Origin: Microcoleus vaginatus HSN003
GTDB lineage: Bacteria > Cyanobacteriota > Cyanobacteriia > Cyanobacteriales > Microcoleaceae
NCBI RefSeq assembly: GCF_022701255.1
Contig: NZ_CP031705.1
Coordinates: 6,014,001 to 6,078,000, forward strand
DNA length: 64,000 nt
Reading direction: 5' to 3'
Positions within the stretch are counted from its first letter, which is position 1; every line of letters starts with the position of its first letter. The notes beneath the pieces were generated by a model, which did not search any database, was not told the origin of the DNA, and saw nothing but the letters and a program-made list of their open reading frames with translations. The position numbers and the translations under genes were made by a program. Below are positions 35,990 to 44,239 of this stretch, in pieces.

Positions 35990-36169
35990 ACCCTATACAC
36001 AGGATTTATACCAGTCCTTTATATACGAGTCGATCTCTGGCTATCGCCTCACTTTCTTTGGCAATGACAAAATACACATTTGTACACACAACGATTTTGT
36101 CAAAAAGGACGATCGCACAGTGGTAAGCTACCAAAGGCATTGAAATATCTAAGGTAGAGAAAAGTTAAA

Positions 36170-37234
36170 ATGTCGGCATTAAATGAAGTTCCCTTGTTGT
36201 TGCGGGCAGCCCGCGGCGAAACCCTAGACCGCCCGCCCGTGTGGATGATGCGCCAAGCCGGTCGCTACATGAAGGCTTATCGAGATTTGCGAGAAAAGTA
36301 TCCCTCGTTTCGCGAACGTTCCGAAATTCCCGAAGTGGCGATCGAAGTTTCCCTTCAGCCGTGGCGCGCGTTTCAACCCGACGGCGTAATTCTGTTTTCC
36401 GATATTGTCACACCCATGCCCGGTTTGGGTATTGACATGGACATCGCCGAAGGCAAAGGCCCGATTATCCACGCACCCATCCGCACTCAGCAGCAAATCG
36501 ACAACCTGCAACCGCTGAACCCGGAAGAAAGCTTGCCGTTTATCAAAACAATCCTGAAATCCCTGCGCGAGGAAGTCGGCAACAAATCCACCGTGCTCGG
36601 ATTTGTAGGTGCGCCGTGGACGCTGGCGGCCTATGCGGTTGAGGGCAAAGGTTCTAAGGATTATGCGATTATCAAAAACATGGCATTTTCCGATCCTACT
36701 TTACTGCATCAGTTGCTGTCGAAATTCGCAGATGCGATCGCCGTTTACGTGCGCTATCAAATCGACTGCGGCGCGCAAGTCGTGCAAATGTTCGACTCCT
36801 GGGCCGGCCAACTCTCCCCGCAGGACTACGACACCTTCGCTTTACCTTACCAGAAACAGGTGTTCGAGCAAGTCAAAAAGACCCATCCCGACACCCCGCT
36901 AATTCTGTTAGTAAGCGGCAGCGCCGGCATCCTCGAACGTATGGCAACATCCGGCGCGGATATCGTCAGCGTCGATTGGACGGTTGATATGGCCGACGCG
37001 CGCAAGCGTTTGGGCCCCAACATGAACGTTCAGGGAAATCTCGATCCGGGTGTGTTGTTTGGTTCTCAACCGTTTATTCGCGATCGAATTCTTGATACAA
37101 TTCGCAAAGCCGGTCATCGCGGACACATCCTCAATTTGGGACACGGCGTTTTACCGGGAACTCCCGAAGATAACGTGCGTTTCTTCTTTGAAACCGCAAA
37201 GCAAGCCGACAAATTGCTTGCAGTTGCTGCTTAA
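36170..37234 (+). CDS. hemE: Uroporphyrinogen decarboxylase
   Basis: 354 residues. The substrate-binding [48 protein letters not shown] and the C-terminal [20 protein letters not shown] are all intact. It removes four carboxyls from uroporphyrinogen III to give coproporphyrinogen III for haem and chlorophyll synthesis. Cytosolic, normal length, monocistronic in appearance. Confidence 0.97.
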   Translation: MSALNEVPLLLRAARGETLDRPPVWMMRQAGRYMKAYRDLREKYPSFRERSEIPEVAIEVSLQPWRAFQPDGVILFSDIVTPMPGLGIDMDIAEGKGPIIHAPIRTQQQIDNLQPLNPEESLPFIKTILKSLREEVGNKSTVLGFVGAPWTLAAYAVEGKGSKDYAIIKNMAFSDPTLLHQLLSKFADAIAVYVRYQIDCGAQVVQMFDSWAGQLSPQDYDTFALPYQKQVFEQVKKTHPDTPLILLVSGSAGILERMATSGADIVSVDWTVDMADARKRLGPNMNVQGNLDPGVLFGSQPFIRDRILDTIRKAGHRGHILNLGHGVLPGTPEDNVRFFFETAKQADKLLAVAA

Positions 37235-37256
37235 TTTGATTGCGAATTGGTTTTAA

Positions 37257-37365
37257 CTGGTTCCCAGGCTCTGCCTGGTGAACCCATATCCAGAGGCTCT
37301 GCCTCGCGTAAAATGGAGGCAGAGCCTCCGGATCTGCGTTACCAGGTCAGAGCCTGGTAACGAGT
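37257..37365. repeat. GTTCCCAGGC palindromic repeat, copy 2
   Basis: GGTTCCCAGGCTCTGCCTGG at the left end and CAGGTCAGAGCCTGGTAACG at the right enclose inverted AGAGGCTCTGCCTC and GAGGCAGAGCCTCC cores. It is the same family as 27541-27658 (shared TCCGGATCTGCG-type middle, inverted). Confidence 0.8.
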
Positions 37366-37377
37366 AACAATTTAATT

Positions 37378-37428
37378 TTTGTGGAACAGGCATCTTGCCT
37401 GTTCTTGAGAATGCTGCAAGATGTAAGT
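37378..37428. mobile_element. Right half of a miniature palindromic element
   Basis: GTGGAACAGGCATCTTGCCT followed by TGAGAATGCTGCAAGATGTAA matches the right ends of the 1910 and 54149 copies. The left half is missing, so this is a degraded remnant. Confidence 0.65.
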
Positions 37429-37519
37429 TTAATTGCATCTGATATTTGTAGGGACACCGCAATGCCGTCTCCCTACAGTCGAAAAAGTGTCAAATCCTTC
37501 CCTCTTCCCCTGCGGCAAA

Positions 37520-38485
37520 ATGAACTCCAAAAAAATTTTTGTGACGGGTGCAAGTGGCTGTATCGGTCACTACATGGCCGAAACTTTGATTCAAGAAACA
37601 AACCACGAACTTTACTTATTAGTTCGCAACCCAGAAAAATTAAAATTTGACTGGAAAGCCCGCCCCGGCATCCATATAATACAAGGCGATATGCGGGATA
37701 TCGATCAACACGCCGAACTTCTGCAAACAATTAATGTCGCAATTGTAGCTGCCACTGCTTGGGGAGGAACTCAAGAAGTGTTTGACGTTAACGTCACCAA
37801 AACTCTCCGGCTAATTCAACTACTTTCGCCACAGACCTGCCAGCAAGTAATTTATTTTTCAACAGCTAGTATTCTCGGTAGAGACAACAATTTGCTGAAA
37901 GAAGCCGGGGAACTGGGGACAGATTATATTAGCTCAAAATACAACTGCATGGTGCATTTGTCAGCGTTGAAAAATTTGCCTCCAATTACGGCACTTTACC
38001 CAACATTAGTATTGGGAGGAGACGCAGAAAAACCAGTTTCTCACTTGTCATCTGGCCTGCCACTTGTCGCCAAATGGATTGGTTTGATTCGCTGGTTTAA
38101 GGCAGATGGCAGTTTTCACTTCATCCACGGCGCAGATATTGCTAAAGTAGTTAATTATTTAGTTGAACATCCGCCGGCTTCCGAGGAACCGCGACATTTT
38201 GTGCTAGGAAATCCGGCGATTACAGCTAATGAAGTGGTAGAACAAGCTTGCGAGTATTTGAATAAAAAGATATTTTTTCGGATTACTCTGTCACCTTGGC
38301 TAGCCAATTTCTTTATTTGGCTGTTCCGAATTCAGGTGGCTGCTTGGGATAGATTTTGCATCAGCTACCGCCATTTTACCTATCAAAATCTTGTGAATCC
38401 CGAAAGCATAGGAATGCCAAGTTACTGTGGCACAGTTGCCGATATGTTAAGAACTAGCGGGATTCCCGGCAAGGATTCAAATTAG
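37520..38485 (+). CDS. NAD(P)-dependent epimerase/dehydratase (extended SDR)
   Basis: 321 residues from ATG 37520 (MNSKKIFVTGASGCIGHYMA). An upstream start at 37433 reads through spacer repeats and is less likely. The nucleotide loop is TGASGCIG, then VIYFSTASILG and the active-site Y-x3-K in DYISSKYNC. The C-terminal lid is atypical and slightly hydrophobic (LANFFIWLFRIQVAAW). It could act on a nucleotide sugar or a lipid/terpenoid substrate. A GAAGGAAGAGG array follows the stop. Confidence 0.8.
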   Translation: MNSKKIFVTGASGCIGHYMAETLIQETNHELYLLVRNPEKLKFDWKARPGIHIIQGDMRDIDQHAELLQTINVAIVAATAWGGTQEVFDVNVTKTLRLIQLLSPQTCQQVIYFSTASILGRDNNLLKEAGELGTDYISSKYNCMVHLSALKNLPPITALYPTLVLGGDAEKPVSHLSSGLPLVAKWIGLIRWFKADGSFHFIHGADIAKVVNYLVEHPPASEEPRHFVLGNPAITANEVVEQACEYLNKKIFFRITLSPWLANFFIWLFRIQVAAWDRFCISYRHFTYQNLVNPESIGMPSYCGTVADMLRTSGIPGKDSN

Positions 38486-38552
38486 GGGAGAAGGAAGAGG
38501 GAAGAAGGAAGAGGGAAGAAGGAAGAGGGAAGAAGGAAGAGGGAAGAAGGAA
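38483..38552. repeat. GGAAGAAGGAAGAG tandem repeat
   Basis: About five 14-base double units (two related heptamers). The rest of the 408-base gap to 38893 shows no gene; the promoter of the radical SAM gene must lie there. Confidence 0.8.
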
Positions 38553-38893
38553 TGTGCACCAAACGAGTAATGTAGGGTGATGCGTGCACACCAAAGGACT
38601 AATTTACTGTTTCAAATTCTTTTTTGTCTTAGTTCCATGCTTTTTAAATGCGATTATCGTCAATTAACGGTCAAATACGATAAGATATCAGCATTTGCAA
38701 ACTTTAACAGGGAACTGCCAGCTAAAAATTGCGCTCATATTTGTTTGTCTTAGGGGGTGTGACCCATCGCCAGATATTCGATCGAGTGCAAGATCGTAAT
38801 TTTAGCCTTAACATGAAGTCTTGAGAGTCGATCGAACTCTCAAACACGCCAGCCCGATCGCAAGTTGTTTACTGATGTGAGGTTTAACATATA

Positions 38894-40486
38894 ATGCGAG
38901 TTCTTCTAGTTTACCCGCTGTTTCCGAAAACATTTTGGTCTTACGAGAAAATTCTAGAATTAGTTGATCGTAAAGTTCTGCTGCCACCGCTGGGTTTGGT
39001 AACAGTAGCAGCTATTTTACCCCAAGAATGGGAATTTAAGTTAGTCGATCGCAATATCAGACAAATCACCGAAGCAGAATGGGAATGGGCAGAGCTCGTT
39101 ATTCTCTCCGCAATGATTGTCCAAAAAGAAGATTTGCTAGACATCATTCGCGAAGCAAAACGGCGCGGTAAATCCGTAGCTTGCGGCGGCCCCTACCCGA
39201 CTTCCGTACCAGAAGAACCTCAAGCAGCGGGCATAGATTACCTGATTCTCGACGAAGGCGAAATCACCTTGCCGATGTTCGTCGAAGCAATCGGGCGCGG
39301 CGAAAAAAGCGGAATTTATCGATCGGACGGCGTAAAACCCGATGTTACTACAACTCCAGTCCCCCGCTTCGATTTGCTGGAATTAGACGCCTACGATTCG
39401 ATGTCGATTCAATTTTCCCGAGGTTGTCCCTTCCAGTGTGAATTCTGCGACATCATCGTCCTCTACGGGCGCAAACCCCGCACCAAAAACCCCCAACAAT
39501 TGATCGCAGAGTTAGACTATCTCTACAACTTGGGCTGGCGGCGCGGCGTGTTCATGGTAGACGACAACTTTATCGGCAACAAACGCAGCGTCAAACTGTT
39601 GCTAAAAGACTTAAAAGTCTGGCAAGAAGAACACAAATTCCCATTTACTTTCAACACAGAAGCCTCCATCGATTTAGCCCAAGACCAAGAATTGATGGAG
39701 ATGATGGTTGCTTGCAATTTCAATGCAGTGTTTTTAGGGATTGAAACCCCTGATGAAGAAAGCCTGCAAATGACGAAGAAATTCCAAAATACCCGCAATT
39801 CCCTGATCGAATCAGTAGAGTTAATTGCGAAAACTGGTTTGCGAGTAATGGCCGGATTTATCATCGGATTTGACGGGGAAAAACCCGGTGCCGGTCAGCG
39901 GATTGTCCAGTTTGCCGAAGCAGCAGCAATTCCGAGCACAACCTTTGGAATGCTGCAAGCTTTGCCACACACTGCGTTGTCACACAGACTAGCAAAAGAA
40001 GGGCGGTTGCGCGACAAATCTGGCAACCTCAACCAGACTACTTTGATGAACTTTATCCCGACGCGGCCTCTCGAAGATATTGCCCGCGAATATGTCGAGG
40101 CATTCTGCGAAGTGTACGATGCTGAGAAATATTTAGACCGGACTTATCGCCATTTCTTAATGTTGGGTGCACCTACAGCAAATATACCTGCAAGAGTTCC
40201 CAGTTGGATCGATTTGCGAGCACTGCTAACTGTGGTTTGGCGGCAGGGAGTCAAGCGCAAAACTCGCTGGAAGTTTTGGCATCATTTGTTCAGCATTCTC
40301 AAGCGCAATCCTGCGGTTTGGGATCATTATTTAACAGTGTGTGCTCACAACGAGCATTTCCTGGAATACCGCCAGATTGTGCGGGATGAAATCGAAGCTC
40401 AATTAGCCGAGTTTTTGGCTAATGAGTCTCAAACTGTATATCAAGAACCTGTTGCTGTTGAGGAAAAGCAAGTGCAAGCTGTTTAG
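38894..40486 (+). CDS. B12-binding-domain radical SAM enzyme
   Basis: 530 residues. The N-terminal cobalamin-binding-like domain is about residues 1-140 (LLVYPLFPKTFWS, VACGGPYPTSVPEE). The radical SAM cluster motif is CPFQCEFCDIIVLYGRKPRT at about 180. The core has FMVDDNFIGNKR, and a C-terminal helical domain (DUF4070-like) ends in basic/aromatic segments. This is the architecture of class B radical SAM methylases and of hopanoid-modifying enzymes such as HpnP (C-2 methylase), but similarity alone cannot decide. A single gene with long flanking spacers. Confidence 0.8.
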   Translation: MRVLLVYPLFPKTFWSYEKILELVDRKVLLPPLGLVTVAAILPQEWEFKLVDRNIRQITEAEWEWAELVILSAMIVQKEDLLDIIREAKRRGKSVACGGPYPTSVPEEPQAAGIDYLILDEGEITLPMFVEAIGRGEKSGIYRSDGVKPDVTTTPVPRFDLLELDAYDSMSIQFSRGCPFQCEFCDIIVLYGRKPRTKNPQQLIAELDYLYNLGWRRGVFMVDDNFIGNKRSVKLLLKDLKVWQEEHKFPFTFNTEASIDLAQDQELMEMMVACNFNAVFLGIETPDEESLQMTKKFQNTRNSLIESVELIAKTGLRVMAGFIIGFDGEKPGAGQRIVQFAEAAAIPSTTFGMLQALPHTALSHRLAKEGRLRDKSGNLNQTTLMNFIPTRPLEDIAREYVEAFCEVYDAEKYLDRTYRHFLMLGAPTANIPARVPSWIDLRALLTVVWRQGVKRKTRWKFWHHLFSILKRNPAVWDHYLTVCAHNEHFLEYRQIVRDEIEAQLAEFLANESQTVYQEPVAVEEKQVQAV

Positions 40487-40497
40487 GGTTGGAGAAT

Positions 40498-40558
40498 TAA
40501 ACCGCAGATAAACGCAGGTAAACGCAGATGAATGTAAGATTGTCTGCGTTTATTTTGT
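40498..40558. repeat. AACCGCAGATAAACGCAG repeat, copy 1
   Basis: ACCGCAGATAAACGCAGGTA, a following AACGCAGATGAATG and the inverse GTCTGCGTTTATTTTGTT form a loose palindrome. The same repeat is seen at 45994-46035 and 63667-63772. Confidence 0.65.
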
Positions 40559-40592
40559 TAAACTTATTTTACAGACTTAGTTTTTTAAGATC

Positions 40593-40838
40593 ATGGAAAC
40601 TGTAAATATTCATCAAGCTACAACGAATCTCTCACGACTATTGTCGCGTGTGGAACTGGGAGAAGAAATCATTATTTCCAACGAAGGCATCCCAGTCGCA
40701 AAATTGGTTCCGTTTCGTACTTCATCCAATCGACGAGCTAGTTTAGGGAAAGATCGAGGGCGATTTCTTTTGCCAGAGGACTTTAACGATCCTTTGCCAA
40801 AAGAGATTTTGACAGCATTTGAGGGAGATGAAGAGTGA
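40593..40838 (+). CDS. Type II antitoxin, Phd/YefM family
   Basis: 81 residues. The Phd/YefM N-terminal fold is plain: VNIHQATTNLSRLLSRVELG, EEIIISNEGIPVAKLVPF. The C-terminal part, rich in acidic and Pro residues (FLLPEDFNDPLPKEIL), is the toxin-neutralising segment. It binds the operator through its N-terminus and blocks the PIN toxin encoded next, whose GTG overlaps its stop by four bases (GTGA). It should autorepress the pair. Confidence 0.9.
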   Translation: METVNIHQATTNLSRLLSRVELGEEIIISNEGIPVAKLVPFRTSSNRRASLGKDRGRFLLPEDFNDPLPKEILTAFEGDEE

Positions 40839-41236
40839 AACTCTTGCTGGATACGCAGTGTTTTTTGTGGTGGTTTGCCCAACCAGATCGATTGAATGAG
40901 GATGCGATCGCACAGATTGCCGATGAAACGAACGAATTGTGGTTTTCTGTTGCTAGTGTCTGGGAAATGGGCATCAAAGTTGCGATCGGAAAGTTACCAC
41001 TCCCAGAACCGATAGATACCTACATTTCGACACGCATGGTACAGTTAGATGCGCGATCGCTGGAAATTACAGCACCTCATGCCCTGCGAGCGGCTGCGTT
41101 ACCATTACATCATCGAGATCCCTTCGATCGAATGCTGATTGTCCAGGCTCAGATGGAGGAGATGACGCTTGTGAGTGCTGATTCAATGTTCAAGCAATAC
41201 AGCGATATTGCTATTCTTTGGGCGGCCACTTCGTGA
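40835..41236 (+). CDS. vapC: PIN-domain toxin, VapC family
   Basis: 133 residues, GTG start overlapping the antitoxin stop. The acidic PIN residues are in KLLLDTQCFLWW (Asp6), SVASVWEMGIK (Glu), HHRDPFDRMLIVQAQ (Asp) and TLVSADSMF (Asp), so the nuclease site looks intact. VapC proteins cleave tRNA or rRNA to halt translation. The more common LDTHxFLWW is LDTQCFLWW here, a mild change at a non-catalytic position. It forms a two-gene module with the Phd-like antitoxin. Confidence 0.9.
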   Translation: MKLLLDTQCFLWWFAQPDRLNEDAIAQIADETNELWFSVASVWEMGIKVAIGKLPLPEPIDTYISTRMVQLDARSLEITAPHALRAAALPLHHRDPFDRMLIVQAQMEEMTLVSADSMFKQYSDIAILWAATS

Positions 41237-41245
41237 GATTAATCT

Positions 41246-41312
41246 CGTTTCCAAGCTCTGCCTGGGAATGTCATATTCTGCGGATATGCTGGCTCAAGAA
41301 AGCAAGCAGATA
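41246..41312. repeat. Degraded GTTCCCAGGC-family repeat
   Basis: GTTTCCAAGCTCTGCCTGGG at the left matches the left end of the 27541 and 37257 copies. The right arm survives only as AGATAGAGCCTCC. Confidence 0.55.
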
Positions 41313-41469
41313 GAGCCTCCTTCGGCATTCTCATTTTCTGACTGAAAAGGTGAAATACTACTATTGGCTGCTGCACTTATTTCGGCAGATAGAGGCGCGA
41401 TCGCCCGCAAATATGAAAATCTAATTACAAGCTCAAAAATATCAAAATAGCGATCGCCCTCAACCCGCC

Positions 41470-42366
41470 ATGCTAGGAACAAATCAGCTCAGAACAGCCG
41501 CTCTCTTAGGACTTCTAAGCGGCCTTCTCGTTTTAGGAAGTTATTATTTAATCGGCAACGAGCAAGGACTTTACATCGGTTTAGCGCTAGCCGCATTCTC
41601 AAGTTTTAGCTCTTGGTACTATTCCGACACGGCTGCGTTAATGGCTTACCGCGCTCAGCCGCTCGCCCGCAGCGAAGCTCCCGAACTCTACGATATGGTA
41701 GCCTCGCTGAGTGAAAAAGCAGAAATTCCGGTGCCGAAAATATTTCTAGTTCCCACTCAATCTCCCAACGCATTCGCCACAGGAAGAGACCCGGAACACG
41801 CGACAATAGCAGTTACTGAAGGCATCATCAAGCTGCTTTCTCGCGAAGAATTGGAAGGGGTTTTAGCGCACGAACTCACGCACATCCGCAACCGCGACAC
41901 CCTCACTCAAGCAGTTGCAGGAACAATTGCCGGTGCAATTACATTTGTTGGGCGAATACTGACTTTTGGAGCGCTTTACGGCCCAGTAACGCGGGATAGC
42001 AGACAAGGCGCGAATCCGTTTGGTTTGCTGTTTTTAATCATTTTAGCGCCGCTATCAGCAACCGTAATTCAAATGGCGATTTCTCGGACGAGGGAATTTG
42101 CAGCCGACAGCGGTGCGGTGGAAATTACCAATAACCCGATCGGCTTAGCAAACGCCCTGCAAAAATTGGAGAAACTGGGTCATGAAATTCCCATGCACGG
42201 CAATCCTGCGATGTCGCCGCTGCTGATTGTGAATCCTTTTTCGACTAAAGGTTTGCAGTCACTTTTCCGCACTCACCCACCGACAGAGGATCGCATTCAA
42301 CGCCTTTTGGAAATCGCGCAGCAGCAGCAAGGTACTCCAGTTATGGCCTACATAAACGGAGTTTGA
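41470..42366 (+). CDS. htpX: HtpX-like membrane M48 metallopeptidase
   Basis: 298 residues. Two N-terminal membrane helices (AALLGLLSGLLVLGSYYLIG and the next) precede the zinc site HELTHIRNRDTL. Two further helices follow (AVAGTIAGAITFVGRILTFG, FGLLFLIILAPLSATVIQMA). The third ligand Glu is in FAADSGAVEI. HtpX degrades damaged membrane proteins, in partnership with FtsH, from the cytoplasmic face. Normal length and intact. It sits between two small accessory gene pairs. Confidence 0.9.
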   Translation: MLGTNQLRTAALLGLLSGLLVLGSYYLIGNEQGLYIGLALAAFSSFSSWYYSDTAALMAYRAQPLARSEAPELYDMVASLSEKAEIPVPKIFLVPTQSPNAFATGRDPEHATIAVTEGIIKLLSREELEGVLAHELTHIRNRDTLTQAVAGTIAGAITFVGRILTFGALYGPVTRDSRQGANPFGLLFLIILAPLSATVIQMAISRTREFAADSGAVEITNNPIGLANALQKLEKLGHEIPMHGNPAMSPLLIVNPFSTKGLQSLFRTHPPTEDRIQRLLEIAQQQQGTPVMAYINGV

Positions 42367-42393
42367 TCGGTCGAAAATGCAGCAACAATATTT

Positions 42394-42426
42394 AGAAACC
42401 CGGTTGTTTGAAGCAGCCGGGTTTCT
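42394..42426. terminator. AGAAACCCGG hairpin after htpX
   Basis: AGAAACCCGG (42394-42403) pairs with CCGGGTTTCT (42417-42426), followed by GTTTGTTT. It is located 28 bases past the htpX stop. Confidence 0.65.
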
Positions 42427-42496
42427 GTTTGTTTATAACGATCGCTGTGGTAGGATGGAAAAACGAATAAGAAATTTGTGGCGCGGGTGTGAGTAA

Positions 42497-42943
42497 GTGA
42501 TTCCAGAATTCGATGAAAACGGCAATCTACCACCGGGAGTTCATTTTTGCGAATGGGAGGAGTTTGAGGAGAGATTTGGTACGAATTTTAAAAGAGAGAA
42601 TATGATCCGGGGCTTGAAACTGGCAATGACCCAGTTAAAAGCAGCAGGTGGTAGGACTATTTATATTGATGGTAGTTTTGTTACCAGCGAAGAAAGGCCT
42701 AACGATTTTGATGCTTGTTACGATCGCGAAACTGTAGACATGAATAATCTAAGAATCAATGCTCCTAGATTGTTTAATCATTACGATCGCAATGCCCAAA
42801 AAGCTAAGTATAGAGGGGAAATTTTTCCCTCAGACCAACCTGTAGGCAATTACGGCGACAATTCCTTTGATTTTTTTCAGACTGACCGAGACAAAAATAA
42901 GAAAGGAATTATAGCGATAGATTTAATGAGGTGGGAACCATGA
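42497..42943 (+). CDS. Minimal nucleotidyltransferase-like protein (DUF6932 type)
   Basis: 148 residues from GTG 42497. The signature of the polymerase-beta nucleotidyltransferase fold is exact: YIDGSFVTSEERPNDFDACY gives G-S-x9-D-x-D, with a third acidic residue in GIIAIDL. The N-terminal MIPEFDENGNLPPGVHFCEW is a feature of the DUF6932 family as I recall it. Known mobile nucleotidyltransferases act as toxins (AbiEii, MenA) or antitoxins (MntA). Its stop overlaps the ATG of an HTH gene (ATGA at 42940-42943), making a two-gene module. Chemistry and direction of action are unknown. Confidence 0.75.
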   Translation: MIPEFDENGNLPPGVHFCEWEEFEERFGTNFKRENMIRGLKLAMTQLKAAGGRTIYIDGSFVTSEERPNDFDACYDRETVDMNNLRINAPRLFNHYDRNAQKAKYRGEIFPSDQPVGNYGDNSFDFFQTDRDKNKKGIIAIDLMRWEP

Positions 42944-43458
42944 TTAAAGATGAATTACAGTATGAAGTCAGTAAAGAATGGGTGGAAAAGTTTACAAAAA
43001 CTATAGCGGCTATGGAACGCGATGAAGAAGCAAAAAGAAAAGACTTTCTCAGATGGGAATCCGGTCGAAGTGTCATACAATGCCATTTGGAGCAGTTACA
43101 TGAAGAAATAGCGGAATATGAAAGATTAATTAATTGTGACAAGAGCGAGCCGCTCGAAATTGTAGTTGAGAATTTTAATAAACTGTCAGAGGCTTTAATT
43201 AAAGCTCGGATGGCAGCCAAAATGAGTGAGGAAGAACTAGCTGAAATTTTGGATATTGACCCCGAACGAATCAAGGAATACGAGAAAAAAAAATATCAAA
43301 ATGCTAGTTTAACGGAAATTCTTGATATTAGCTTGGCTTTGGGTTTGGAGTTTAAAACGGCTGTGATGCAGGTAGATTTTGAAGAAATAGAGGCTGTTAA
43401 AGAAACAGCGGCAAGATGGCGCAAACGAAAAAGGGAGAAGGCAAGTAAAACCGCCTAA
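42940..43458 (+). CDS. XRE-like helix-turn-helix partner of the nucleotidyltransferase
   Basis: 172 residues from the ATG overlapping the upstream stop. Residues about 1-65 are a charged coiled coil (VEKFTKTIAAMERDEEAKRK). About 85-140 is a Cro/XRE-type HTH (ALIKARMAAKMSEEELAEIL, IDPERIKEYE), and the C-terminus is basic (ARWRKRKREKASKTA). The likely role is an antitoxin or autorepressor that contacts the nucleotidyltransferase through the coiled coil. That role is inferred from the layout only. Confidence 0.75.
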   Translation: MIKDELQYEVSKEWVEKFTKTIAAMERDEEAKRKDFLRWESGRSVIQCHLEQLHEEIAEYERLINCDKSEPLEIVVENFNKLSEALIKARMAAKMSEEELAEILDIDPERIKEYEKKKYQNASLTEILDISLALGLEFKTAVMQVDFEEIEAVKETAARWRKRKREKASKTA

Positions 43459-43552
43459 AGATTGGAGGGTGCGATCGGGAAAACTACTGAGTTGATTGGG
43501 TTGGTTGGGTGTAAATTAGATAGGCGGGGGGCGATGTATCCACTAAAAGGAT

Positions 43553-44077
43553 TTACCCCACGCTCCGCAATTCATCAAGCTTGTTCTTTAAGTCCGGTGA
43601 TGCTAGTAGTGGTCTATAAACTTCACCTTCATAGGGCTTCCAAACATATCCAAGACTGAACGATCGCAAAACCGAAGATGCTCCCGTTGCTTGCCAAACA
43701 GCTTCAGCTAAAACCAATCCAGGAAAAACCAAGGCAGGCTCTTCAATCAATTCGCTGTATGTTCTAAACTCATCTACTTCCATACCAACTAAAGCATACC
43801 GAAACGGTGGAGCAAACCGCAAACTCTGATACAGAAATATACCTATTTCCGTCATTAAATAAGCAGTTTCTGGAGTGTCAATCCCAACCTCACTGATGCC
43901 ACTTGGACAAACTCGACACCACCAATTTTCTTCTATGTCCTGAAAAATTTCTGCCCGACATTGGGAAACTCTACCGTTTGAGAGCACCCAGAAAATTTCA
44001 TTGAAATATTGAGCAAATTGCTGTGCTTCAGATTGCTTTGTGCCACATTCAGCCGATAAGCTAAACACCCATGCCAT
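43553..44077 (-). CDS. Unknown protein next to the insertion sequence
   Basis: 174 residues, soluble, rich in aromatic and acidic residues, beginning MAWVFSLSAECGTKQSEAQQ, with four cysteines including WWCRVCPSG. No signal peptide, membrane helix or motif is recognised. It converges on the nucleotidyltransferase-HTH pair, and its 5' side is 84 bases from the insertion sequence. The IS does not interrupt the frame but may have displaced its promoter. Confidence 0.55.
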   Translation of the reverse strand: MAWVFSLSAECGTKQSEAQQFAQYFNEIFWVLSNGRVSQCRAEIFQDIEENWWCRVCPSGISEVGIDTPETAYLMTEIGIFLYQSLRFAPPFRYALVGMEVDEFRTYSELIEEPALVFPGLVLAEAVWQATGASSVLRSFSLGYVWKPYEGEVYRPLLASPDLKNKLDELRSVG

Positions 44078-44239
44078 TGTTGTTCTCCCGTTGAGTAAAT
44101 TAAAGTATCAAACTTTCTCCCATTCGCTCTGTGTCTGGGCCAGGGGTGCTTCATATTTCTTTGGAGTTTAGACTAAGCACAAATTGACTCAGCTAACGCT
44201 GAGTGAAATTCTAGTGAATTTAGAAAGAGTTTTCTAAGG

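Noticed and set aside
37433-37519. Longer N-terminus for the SDR gene
   Set aside because: It reads through spacer sequence and the nucleotide-binding loop already starts at residue 6 from ATG 37520.
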